DNA of 64,000 bases. Source: Streptomyces sp. CB02959 (GTDB lineage Bacteria > Actinomycetota > Actinomycetes > Streptomycetales > Streptomycetaceae). The first letter of the stretch is position 1; each line of letters opens with the position of its first letter. Below, piece after piece: positions 53,944 through 61,518 of this stretch. The translations under genes were made by a program, and so were the position numbers. The notes under the pieces are model-generated. The model saw only the letters and a list, made by a program, of their open reading frames with translations. It was not told the origin of the DNA and made no database searches. The stretch spans positions 62,001 through 126,000 of the forward strand of contig NZ_NNBP01000017.1 in the NCBI RefSeq assembly GCF_002803155.1, read 5' to 3'.

Positions 53944-54774
53944 ATGGCGCACACACCCCTTACACCCCTTGAGAACACACCCGCACCGCACGCCCCGCAC
54001 ATCGCGGCGGAACAGCCCGACACCCCGCACCGGGTCGTCGTCATCACCGGGGCCGGCACCGGTATCGGCCGGGCCGCGGCCCGCGCGTTCGCGGCGGAGG
54101 GGGCGCAGGTGGTGGCCGTGGGGCGCCGCCCCGGACCCCTGGCCGAGACCGCCGCCCCGGCGGCCGGCATCGACGGCGCGATCGCCCCGTACCCCGCCGA
54201 CATCACCGAGGACGGCGCGCCCGAGGCCGTCGTCCGGCACGCCGTCGAGACCTACGGCCGGCTGGACGTCCTGGTCAACAACGCCGCGGTGGTCGGCAGC
54301 GGTGCGCTCGGCACCCACACCAAGGAGTCCATGGCACCCCAGCTGGCCACCAACCTGGTCGCGCCGGTACTGCTCACCCAGGAAGCGGTGCCCCACCTGG
54401 AGCGCGCCCGCGGAGTGGTGGTGAACATCAGCACCTCGGTCGGCCAGCGCGGCTGGCCGGGCAACTCCGTCTACGCCGCCACCAAGACCGGCCTGGAACT
54501 CCTCACCCGCAGCTGGGCGGTGGAGCTGGCGCCGCGCGGCGTCCGGGTGGTGGGCGTGGCGCCCGGCGCGATCGACACCCCGATCGCGGACCACCAGGGC
54601 TGGTCCCCGGAACACCGGGCGGCCCTGCGCGCCTGGCAGATCGAGCACACCCCGATGGGCCGCATCGGCCGCCCGGAGGAGGTGGCCTGGGCCATCACCC
54701 GGCTCGCCGCCCCGGACGCGGCCTTCGTCACCGGGGTGATCCTGCCGGTGGACGGGGGCGCGGTGGTCGGCTGA
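53944..54774 (+). CDS. Short-chain dehydrogenase/reductase
   Basis: 276 residues, classical SDR. T-G-A-G-T-G-I-G (~35) binds the cofactor; N-N-A-A (~115), Ser in I-S-T-S-V-G (~162) and Y-A-A-T-K (~178) complete the site. V-G-R-R-P after the second strand has a basic residue, favouring NADPH. The MerR gene follows after 70 bases on the same strand, and the promoter has a MerR layout, so it is likely induced by the MerR ligand. Substrate unknown. Confidence 0.92.
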   Translation: MAHTPLTPLENTPAPHAPHIAAEQPDTPHRVVVITGAGTGIGRAAARAFAAEGAQVVAVGRRPGPLAETAAPAAGIDGAIAPYPADITEDGAPEAVVRHAVETYGRLDVLVNNAAVVGSGALGTHTKESMAPQLATNLVAPVLLTQEAVPHLERARGVVVNISTSVGQRGWPGNSVYAATKTGLELLTRSWAVELAPRGVRVVGVAPGAIDTPIADHQGWSPEHRAALRAWQIEHTPMGRIGRPEEVAWAITRLAAPDAAFVTGVILPVDGGAVVG

Positions 54775-54844
54775 CCGGGGCCGGTAGCGTATGCGCGGGC
54801 CGGACCGCGCCGCCGGACCGGCCCGTACGAGGGGAGGCGGTCCG

Positions 54845-55207
54845 GTGCGGATCGGGGAACTGGCGGACCTCACCGGGGTGTCGCCGCGGGCGCTGCGCAA
54901 GTACGAGAGCGAGGGCCTGATCGACTCGGAGCGGGCGGCCAACGCCTACCGGGTCTACGACGACCGCGCCGTCGTCCGGGTCCGCAACATCCGGCACCTC
55001 CTGGACGCCGGCCTCACCCTCGCCGACGTCGCCTGCTTCCGGTCCTGCCTGGACGGCGACCTGAGCACCGCGCCGCCCTCACCGGAGGGCCTGCGGATCG
55101 CCCGCGACCGGCTGGCCGTCATCGACCGGCGGATCGCCGCCCAGTCGGCCGCCCGGGACCGCCTGGCGCGCGCCCTGGAATCCGTCCCGCCCGGCGCCCG
55201 GCCCTGA
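54845..55207 (+). CDS. MerR-family transcriptional regulator
   Basis: 120 residues. N-terminal winged HTH: R-I-G-E-L-A-D-L-T-G-V-S-P-R-A-L-R-K-Y-E (~2-21), then N-A-Y-R-V-Y-D (~34), and a coiled-coil dimerisation helix (~75-112). The metal-binding cysteines of MerR/CueR are absent; the only C-terminal Cys pair is A-C-F-R-S-C, not a metal loop. GTG start eight bases after GGAGG. Expected to control the SDR promoter at 53905 and so its own expression. Confidence 0.92.
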   Translation: MRIGELADLTGVSPRALRKYESEGLIDSERAANAYRVYDDRAVVRVRNIRHLLDAGLTLADVACFRSCLDGDLSTAPPSPEGLRIARDRLAVIDRRIAAQSAARDRLARALESVPPGARP

Positions 55208-55243
55208 GCCGCGGACGGGCCCGTTCGGTACCCCGCCGCACCC

Positions 55244-56254
55244 TCAGAGCAGCGTCAACTGCGTGGCCGCCGGGCCGCGTTCGGGAGCCGCGGCGGGCTC
55301 CGGCGGGATCCTGCGCGCCCGGCCCGGCCCGAGGCCGTACTCGGCCGCCAGCTCGTGGACCTGCCGGGTGATCCGGCGCTGGTACCAGGTGGGTGCGTAC
55401 GAGCCGCCGGCGTACAGCGCCTCGTAGCGGCGCACCAGGTGCGGGTGGTGGCGGCCCAGCCAGGCCAGGAACCACTCGCGGGCGCCGGGCCGCAGATGGA
55501 GCACCAGCGGGGTGACCGAGCCGGCGCCCGCCTCGGCGACGGCCCGGACCGTGTCCCGCAGCTGGTCCGGGGTGTCGGACAGGAACGGGACCACCGGGGC
55601 CATCAGCACCCCGCAGGCGAGGCCGTGGGCGGTGAGGGTCCGCACCACGTCGAGCCGCCGCGCGGGCGCGGGCGTGCCGGGTTCGAGGGTCCGCCACAGC
55701 GTGCCGTCCAGGAACCCGACGGAGACCGAGACGCCGACGTCGGTGACCTCGGCAGCCTGCCGCAGCAGCTCCAGGTCGCGCAGGATCAGGGTGCCCTTGG
55801 TGAGGATCGAGAACGGGTTGGCGTGGTCGCGCAGGGCCGCGAGGATCCCGGGCATCAACGCGTACCTCCCCTCGGCCCTCTGGTAGCAGTCGACGTTGGT
55901 GCCCATCGCGATGTGGTCGCCGCGCCAGCGGGGCGCGGCCAGCTCCCGGCGCAGCAGCTCCGGGGCGTTGACCTTGACCACGATCTGGGAGTCGAAGCCG
56001 AGGCCGGTGTCCAGGTCGAGGTAGGCGTGCGTCTTGCGTGCGAAGCAGTAGACGCAGGCGTGGCTGCACCCGCGGTACGGGTTCACGGTCCATTCGAACG
56101 GCATCCGGGAGGCGCCCGGCACGCGGTTGACGATCGAGCGGGCGCGCACCTCGTGGAAGGTGATGCCGCGGAATTCGGGGGTGTCCACCGTTCGAGTGAC
56201 GACGTCCGCGTCGAACAGCGCCGTCGGGCTTTCTCCCAGATTGTCCCAGCGCAT
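55244..56254 (-). CDS. Radical SAM protein, Rv2578c/SplB-like
   Basis: 336 residues. The [4Fe-4S] motif is Y-R-G-C-S-H-A-C-V-Y-C-F-A-R (C-x3-C-x2-C, ~60-75). The N-terminus (F-R-G-I-T-F-H-E-V-R-A-R-S-I) and the downstream T-N-V-D-C-Y-Q-R-A-E (~118) match the Rv2578c family, related to spore photoproduct lyase. Reaction not established. The ATG follows AGGAGG by four bases. An SOS-box-like palindrome lies 45 bases upstream, suggesting DNA-damage induction. Confidence 0.9.
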   Translation of the reverse strand: MRWDNLGESPTALFDADVVTRTVDTPEFRGITFHEVRARSIVNRVPGASRMPFEWTVNPYRGCSHACVYCFARKTHAYLDLDTGLGFDSQIVVKVNAPELLRRELAAPRWRGDHIAMGTNVDCYQRAEGRYALMPGILAALRDHANPFSILTKGTLILRDLELLRQAAEVTDVGVSVSVGFLDGTLWRTLEPGTPAPARRLDVVRTLTAHGLACGVLMAPVVPFLSDTPDQLRDTVRAVAEAGAGSVTPLVLHLRPGAREWFLAWLGRHHPHLVRRYEALYAGGSYAPTWYQRRITRQVHELAAEYGLGPGRARRIPPEPAAAPERGPAATQLTLL

Positions 56255-56296
56255 CGGGCCTCCTGTCGCGATCCTGCCGAGCCCCCACCTCGATAA

Positions 56297-56312
56297 TAGA
56301 ACACCTGTTCGC
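56297..56312 (-). promoter_or_regulatory. Candidate LexA (SOS) box
   Basis: TAGAACACCTGTTCGC contains GAAC-N4-GTTC (56299-56310), the core of the actinobacterial LexA site TCGAAC-N4-GTTCGA. On the minus strand TATTAT (56298-56293) is a good -10 element directly overlapping it, and TTGACA lies at 56326-56321. Binding here would block transcription of the radical SAM gene. Confidence 0.7.
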
Positions 56313-56426
56313 TTCATGGCTGTCAACCCGGATTTGGGTGCGCTGCCCAGTGGTGGTTGGCTTGGCCGCGCACCGCAGGTTGGCGGCGCACCCGGTCCGG
56401 CAGCCGACTACTGGAGGAAGACACAC

Positions 56427-56870
56427 ATGGGGCAGGTAGAGGCCACCACGCAGGGCGAGATCGCGGCGGACCCGGAGGACGTGTTCGACGCGCTCGCCGA
56501 CTACAGCGGCACGCGCCGGCAGCTGCTGCCCGAGCAGTTCAGCGAGTACGAGGTCCGCGAGGGCGGCGACGGCAAGGGCACCCTCGTCCACTGGAAGCTC
56601 CAGGCCACCAGCAAGCGGGTGCGCGACTGCCTGCTGGAGGTCGACGAGCCGACCGACGGCCAGTTGGTGGAGAAGGACCGCAACTCCTCGATGGTGACCA
56701 CCTGGGTCGTGACCCCGGCCGGGGAGAGCCGCGCCAAGGTCGTCGTCACCACCACCTGGCAGGGCGCCGGCGGCATCGGCGGCTTCTTCGAGCGGACCTT
56801 CGCCCCCAAGGGACTCGGCCGTATCTACGACGCGGTCCTCGCCAACCTCGCGGCCCATATGGAGAAGTGA
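56427..56870 (+). CDS. SRPBCC-family (START-like) protein
   Basis: 147 residues, one START/PYR-like helix-grip domain: the opening strand and A-D-P-E-D-V-F-D-A-L-A-D-Y (~13), then alternating strands and a long C-terminal helix. Such proteins bind hydrophobic ligands in a central cavity; no catalytic residues can be assigned. The ATG is seven bases after GGAGGA. Single gene, with 252 bases of non-coding sequence after it. Confidence 0.87.
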   Translation: MGQVEATTQGEIAADPEDVFDALADYSGTRRQLLPEQFSEYEVREGGDGKGTLVHWKLQATSKRVRDCLLEVDEPTDGQLVEKDRNSSMVTTWVVTPAGESRAKVVVTTTWQGAGGIGGFFERTFAPKGLGRIYDAVLANLAAHMEK

Positions 56871-57122
56871 GGGAGCGTCGCCCCGTAACCCGTTCGGGGT
56901 GCCGGCACACTCACCGGTTCGGGTGGTTTCCCCCGCGCGGTGCCGTCCGGCCTCCCGGGCGGCGCGTCGGCGGAAACCCCTGATCGGAGCCCAAGAGGCG
57001 CCCCCGACATGGCACTTGACGTCCGTTCCCGCCCGCCCTGTACCGAATCTCCTCGCTTGATCGCCGTTGTCGCCCGGTGCGAGAAATGGGCGCCCGCAGC
57101 AGCGTGACGAGGGGAGCAGGAC

Positions 57123-59597
57123 GTGGGCGGGAGCACCCTGGGCGAACGGGACCGGCCGGCCGGACCGCCCGCCGCCGAAGCCACCGCGGACCCGGCACCG
57201 CGGCCGACCGCACCGGCCCTCCGCGACCACCCGCCGGCCCCGCCCGGCCCCCGGCCGGTGCGGACCGCCACCCCCGTACTCCTCGCGGCGCTGCTGCCCG
57301 CGGCCCTCGGCCAGACGGCCGTCGTCCCCGCCCTCCCGGCGATCGCCGCGGAACTGCCCGGCCGCCCCGCGGCCTCCTGGGTCGTGACCGCCTACCTCCT
57401 GGCGTCGGCCCTCGGGCTCCCGCTCAACGGCAAGCTGGGCGACCGCTTCGGCCGCAAGACCGGCCTCCTCCTCGCGCTCCTGCTCTTCACCGCCGGCGCG
57501 GCACTGGCAGGCACGGCGCACACGCGGTCCGCACTGGTCGCGTTCCGCGCCGTCCAGGGCTTCGGCGCCGGCGGTCTGATCGCCGGCGTCCACGCGCTCC
57601 TCGCCGAGTCCGCGCCACCGGGGGCGCGCGGCCGCCGCACGGCCGCGGCCGGCGTCGCCTACGCCGGGGCCCTCCTGGCCGGCCCGCCGCTGGGCGGCTA
57701 CTGCGCCGATCACGGCGCCTGGCGCTGGTGCCTCACCCTCACCGTCCCGTACGGCGTCCTGGTCCTCTTCGCCGCCGCCGTCACCCTCCGGCCGCCCCGG
57801 CCCGCCGCCCGCCCCCGACCGGACCTCTTCGGGGCGCTGCTGCTCACCGCGTTCGCCGGCTGCCTCGTGCTGCTGGCCGGTTGGGGCGGCACCCGCTACT
57901 CCTGGGGCGCGCCGGAGATCCTCGGGCCGGCCGCCGCAGCCCTGGCCGCCGCGGCGCTCTTCCCGTTCGCCGAACACCGCGCCGCCGCACCGCTGATCCC
58001 GCCGCGGCTGCTCCGCGACACCTTCTTCGGGCGCACCGGCCTCGTAGGCGCCGGCCTCGGCCTCGCCCTCTACGGGGCGGTGCGCCACCTCCCGGCCTTC
58101 CTCCACGCGGTCGGCGGCACCACGGCCACCGCGGCCGGACTGCTGATGCTGCCCCTGCCGGGCGCGCTGGTCCTGGCCGCGCTCGCCACCGGCCGGCTGA
58201 TCCGCCGCACCGGCCACCGCACGGTCTTCCCGATCCTGGGCTGCGTGCTGGCTGCGGGGGGCATGTGGCTCCTGCACCACCTGCGGCCGGACGCCTCCCG
58301 CCCGGTCCTCGGCCTCGGGGCCGGCGCCCTCGGACTGGGCGTCGGGCTGGTGCTGCCGGCGCTGGTGGCGGCCGTCCGCGACGCCGTGCCGGACCCGGGC
58401 CCGGCCGGTGCCACCGCCTGCCTCCGACGGCTCGCCGGCAGCGTCGGCGCGGCCCTCGCCGGCGCGCTGCTCGCCGACCGCCTCGCCGCCCGGCTACCGG
58501 ACCCCGGTCCGCTCGCCCCGCAGCTGGCCCGGGCCCTGCCCGGCGCGCTGCGGGACGGCTACGCCGCCTACGCACCGGCCGTGCCGGGGAGCCTCCCCTA
58601 CCTCGCGCCGGTCCTCGTCCTGGGCTTCCTGCTCGCCATCTCCTGGAAAGAGAACCCCCTGGTGTCCCACGCTCCACAAGCCCCGCAGACCCCGCTCCCG
58701 CCGTACGGTGCCCCCGCGGACCCCGCCGCCGTACCGGCGGCCCGCCCCGCGGCCGACGCCACACCCAACTCCACCGCACACGAAGGGAGCTACCCCACGG
58801 GCCGCACGTTCCACGCGGGGGCGCCCGCGCCCGCGCCGGCCGGCGTCCCGGTGTGCGGCACCGTCCAGCACCACGACGGCAGCGTCGTGCCGCGCGCCGC
58901 GCTCACCCTCATCGACGTCTCCGGGCGGCAGATCGGCCGCGGCGCCACCGGAGCGGACGGCCGGTACGCGCTGAGCACCCCGGGGCCCGGGGCGTACGTC
59001 CTGATCGCCGCGGCCGGCGGGCATCAGCCCCAGGCCGTCACGGTGACCGTCGGGGAGCGCCCGGTGGAGCTGGACGTGGTGCTCGGCGGTGCCGGGCGCC
59101 TCGCCGGCACGGTCACCACCGCCGACGGCACGCCGGTCCGCGATGCCATGGTCACCCTCACCGACGTGCGCGGCGAGGTGGTCGCGACGGCCCGCAGCGG
59201 ACGCGAAGGCGGCTATGCCATCGGGGAGTTGGTGGCGGGGGAGTACACCCTCGCCTCCAGCGCCCCGGCGTTCCGGCCGGCCGCTCTCCCGGTGACCGTC
59301 CAGGCGTCCCGCGAAACCCGCCAGGACGTCGAACTCGCCGGCGGCGCGGTGCTGCGCGGCACCGTACGGGCCGGCGGCGGGCGCCCCGTCGAGGACGCCC
59401 GGGTCACCCTCCTGGACGCGGCGGGCAACGTCGTCGACACCGCGACCACCGGCTCCGACGGGCTGTTCCGCTTCGTGGACCTCTCGGCCGGCGAGTACAC
59501 CGTGGTCGCCGCCGGATACCCACCGGTCGCCACCGTCCTGAGGGTTGCGGGCGGCGGGCGCACCGAACGGGACCTGCAACTGGGGCACGAGGACTGA
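57123..59597 (+). CDS. MFS transporter fused to three carboxypeptidase-regulatory-like domains
   Basis: 824 residues. Residues ~48-520 form 14 predicted membrane helices of a DHA2-type drug exporter with motif A G-K-L-G-D-R-F-G-R-K-T-G (~102). A Pro/Ala linker (~525-575) leads to three tandem beta-sandwich repeats (~575-655, 656-738, 739-824), each with G-T-V...G-x-x-V-x-x-A...V-T-L and G-x-Y/F-x-x-x-x-L-x-x-G-x-Y-T. These are carboxypeptidase-regulatory-like (CarboxypepD_reg) domains, usually extracellular, yet 14 helices would place them in the cytoplasm. GTG start seven bases after GGGGAG. Confidence 0.9.
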   Translation: MGGSTLGERDRPAGPPAAEATADPAPRPTAPALRDHPPAPPGPRPVRTATPVLLAALLPAALGQTAVVPALPAIAAELPGRPAASWVVTAYLLASALGLPLNGKLGDRFGRKTGLLLALLLFTAGAALAGTAHTRSALVAFRAVQGFGAGGLIAGVHALLAESAPPGARGRRTAAAGVAYAGALLAGPPLGGYCADHGAWRWCLTLTVPYGVLVLFAAAVTLRPPRPAARPRPDLFGALLLTAFAGCLVLLAGWGGTRYSWGAPEILGPAAAALAAAALFPFAEHRAAAPLIPPRLLRDTFFGRTGLVGAGLGLALYGAVRHLPAFLHAVGGTTATAAGLLMLPLPGALVLAALATGRLIRRTGHRTVFPILGCVLAAGGMWLLHHLRPDASRPVLGLGAGALGLGVGLVLPALVAAVRDAVPDPGPAGATACLRRLAGSVGAALAGALLADRLAARLPDPGPLAPQLARALPGALRDGYAAYAPAVPGSLPYLAPVLVLGFLLAISWKENPLVSHAPQAPQTPLPPYGAPADPAAVPAARPAADATPNSTAHEGSYPTGRTFHAGAPAPAPAGVPVCGTVQHHDGSVVPRAALTLIDVSGRQIGRGATGADGRYALSTPGPGAYVLIAAAGGHQPQAVTVTVGERPVELDVVLGGAGRLAGTVTTADGTPVRDAMVTLTDVRGEVVATARSGREGGYAIGELVAGEYTLASSAPAFRPAALPVTVQASRETRQDVELAGGAVLRGTVRAGGGRPVEDARVTLLDAAGNVVDTATTGSDGLFRFVDLSAGEYTVVAAGYPPVATVLRVAGGGRTERDLQLGHED

Positions 59598-59659
59598 CCC
59601 GTGGCGATGCCCTCTCCTGCACGGGTGCCCCAGGTGCCCGCGCCGCGGGCCGCGCGCCG

Positions 59660-59689
59660 CGCCGAGCGGAACGGCGCGGCCGCTCGGCG
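59660..59689. terminator. Hairpin after the MFS gene
   Basis: Perfect 10-base stem (CGCCGAGCGG and CCGCTCGGCG) with a 10-base loop, 62 bases after the stop codon. Confidence 0.6.
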
Positions 59690-59769
59690 GTCCGGCCCCC
59701 GGCACTCCGTCGGATGAAGAGGGCCCGGCCCCTCTTGCCGGTGATCGCCGGGAGGCGTAGCAAGGGGCC

Positions 59770-60501
59770 ATGAACGCTACGAGCCGCAATCTTCAGGCAT
59801 GGGAAGGCTTCTGGCGCGATGCGCCGGCCGGCGCGGGACAGGTCATCTGGGATGCCGACCCGTCGGTGACCGCCGCGCTCCACCTCCCGCTGCTCGCCGG
59901 GCACGCCGACGCCGCCCTGCCGCTGGTCGACCTGGGCTGCGGCAACGGCACCCAGACCCGCTATCTGGCCGGCCACTTCGGGCGCGCCGTCGGCATCGAC
60001 GCCTCCGCCGCGGCCGTTGCGCGGGCCCGGGCCGAGGACGCCGACGGGGTGGCGGAATTCCGTCAGGTGGACGCCGTCGACGGGGCGGCCATCGGGGCGC
60101 TCCACGCCGAACTGGGCGACAGCAACGTCTATGTGCGCGGCGTACTGCACCAGTGCGCCCCCGACGAACGGGCCCGGATCGTGGCGAACATCGTCCCGCT
60201 GCTGGGCACCCGCGGCTGGCTCTTCGTCTTCGAACCGGCCGCGGCCGCCAAGGAACTCCTGCGGGCCCTGGCGCAGGGCCCGGCCGGACCGCCCGCCAAG
60301 CTGCGCCCGGTCTTCTCCCACGGGCTCACCCCCGGGGAGATGCCCGACGTCGAGGTGCCCGGACTGCTGCGCGGCCACGGGCTGCGGATCGCCGCCTCCG
60401 GTCAACTTCCGCTGGTGACAACGGAATACGGGCCGGACGGGGCGCGCATCGAACTGCCCTCGCGCTGGGTGCTGGCGGGCCCGGAAGCGGGGGACGGCTG
60501 A
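59770..60501 (+). CDS. Class I SAM-dependent methyltransferase
   Basis: 243 residues. SAM-binding motif I is V-D-L-G-C-G-N-G-T-Q (~57), followed by an acidic residue in V-G-I-D-A-S (~77) and motif II around Q-V-D-A-V-D (~100). The substrate is not predictable; the N-terminal W-E-G-F-W-R-D-A-P places it near thiopurine-methyltransferase-like and other small-molecule enzymes. ATG after AAGGGG. A very long hairpin follows. Confidence 0.87.
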   Translation: MNATSRNLQAWEGFWRDAPAGAGQVIWDADPSVTAALHLPLLAGHADAALPLVDLGCGNGTQTRYLAGHFGRAVGIDASAAAVARARAEDADGVAEFRQVDAVDGAAIGALHAELGDSNVYVRGVLHQCAPDERARIVANIVPLLGTRGWLFVFEPAAAAKELLRALAQGPAGPPAKLRPVFSHGLTPGEMPDVEVPGLLRGHGLRIAASGQLPLVTTEYGPDGARIELPSRWVLAGPEAGDG

Positions 60502-60502
60502 G

Positions 60503-60553
60503 GGGCGGGGCCGGTCGGGGGCCGCTGCGCCCGGCCCCCGACCGGCCCCGCCC
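60503..60553. terminator. Very strong bidirectional terminator
   Basis: Perfect 22-base GC-rich stem (60503-60524 and 60532-60553) with a 7-base loop, directly after the methyltransferase stop and before the convergent HTH-ClpN gene end. Confidence 0.93.
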
Positions 60554-60567
60554 GTAGGGCCGTCCTG

Positions 60568-61317
60568 TTACTCCTGCTCCTGCTCCTGCCGGGCGGCGAG
60601 GATCGCGGCCACCGCCTCGCCGATGAACGCCTCGGCGGCCGCCTTCTCGATGCCGAGGCCGGTGAGCGGACCGGAACCGTTCTCCTGCTCCAGCAGGGCC
60701 AGCAGGAGGTGTTCGGTGCCGATGTAGTTGTGACCCAGCCGCAGGGCCTCGCGGTAGGTGAGCTCCAGCGCCTTGCGGGACTGGGCGTCGAACGGGGTGA
60801 GGGCGGGCAGTGCATCGACCGCGGGCGGCAGCGCCGCGGTCAGGGCCTCGCGGAGGGCCTCCGGCGTCACGCCCTGGGCGGCGATGGCCCGGACGGCGAG
60901 CGCCTCCGGTTCGCACAGCAGGCCGAGGGCGAGGTGCTCGGGGCGGATCTCGTCGTTCCGGGCCGCGTGGGCCTCGTTCTGCGCCCCTACCACCACGTTC
61001 CGGGCGCGCTCGGTGAAGCGGCTGAAGCCCTGGGAGGGGTTGAGGTCCGAGCCCGCGCCCGGTGCCTTGGGTACGAAGCGCTTCTGCGCGGCCTGCTTGG
61101 TGACCCCCATGCTCTTGCCGATGTCGGTCCAGGACGCGCCGGAGCGCCGGGCCTGGTCCACGAAGTGCCCGATGAGGTGGTCGGCCACCTCGCCGAGGTG
61201 GTCTGCGGCGATCACGGCGTCGGAGAGCTGCTCCAGCACGTCCGAGCGGTTGTTCTTGATGACCTCGATCAGATCGTCGAGGCGGACGGGATGCGTCATG
61301 CGGACGGAATCTGTCAT
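60568..61317 (-). CDS. HTH-ClpN protein: putative regulator with Clp N-terminal repeats
   Basis: 249 residues. Residues ~11-85 are helical and contain a HTH-like unit S-W-T-D-I-G-K-S-M-G-V-T-K-Q-A-A-Q-K-R-F (~62-81). Residues ~98-165 and ~170-240 are two Clp N-terminal (ClpC/ClpA substrate- and adaptor-binding) repeats with F-S-R-F-T-E-R-A-R and I-R-P-E-H-L-A-L-G-L-L, and I-G-T-E-H-L-L-L-A-L-L. No AAA+ ATPase follows. Two palindromes sit at its start, one ending two bases before the ATG. Likely a DNA-binding protein that is a Clp partner or ligand sensor. Other in-frame ATG at 61299. Confidence 0.9.
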   Translation of the reverse strand: MTDSVRMTHPVRLDDLIEVIKNNRSDVLEQLSDAVIAADHLGEVADHLIGHFVDQARRSGASWTDIGKSMGVTKQAAQKRFVPKAPGAGSDLNPSQGFSRFTERARNVVVGAQNEAHAARNDEIRPEHLALGLLCEPEALAVRAIAAQGVTPEALREALTAALPPAVDALPALTPFDAQSRKALELTYREALRLGHNYIGTEHLLLALLEQENGSGPLTGLGIEKAAAEAFIGEAVAAILAARQEQEQE

Positions 61318-61318
61318 G

Positions 61319-61366
61319 CGTCAACTATAGGTTGACGATCTTCTCGTCGTCAACCCTTAGTTGACG
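61319..61366. promoter_or_regulatory. Paired operators at the HTH-ClpN start
   Basis: Two 19-base palindromes: CGTCAACTATAGGTTGACG (61319-61337) and CGTCAACCCTTAGTTGACG (61348-61366). Both have perfect 7-base arms around 5 bases; centres are 29 bases apart. The first begins two bases upstream of the ATG, so occupancy would hide the transcription and translation start. Autoregulation by the encoded HTH protein is the simplest model. Confidence 0.8.
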
Positions 61367-61467
61367 CTGCGGATGCGCCCTTGTCCGCGCGGTGGTGAGG
61401 TGTCATCCCGCCCCGTGCAGTGCGGCGCAACTGCCGCCGAGATGCCGGCGTCTAAGGTGGCATAGAT

Positions 61468-61487
61468 CGTCTACAAGGCTGTAGACG
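61468..61487. promoter_or_regulatory. Palindromic operator before the BASS gene
   Basis: CGTCTACA-AGGC-TGTAGACG, a perfect 8-4-8 palindrome 31 bases upstream of the GTG start of the transporter gene. The GTCTACA half-site is of the kind bound by GntR-type regulators; no such gene is present in the window. Confidence 0.65.
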
Positions 61488-61518
61488 GTCGCTGTCGCGA
61501 ACGGAGGACGACGCCCCG

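Noticed and set aside
55119..58280. Long minus-strand frame spanning the radical SAM gene, SRPBCC and MFS genes
   Set aside because: Low-complexity Gly/Arg/Ala translation, opposite or out of frame with real genes.
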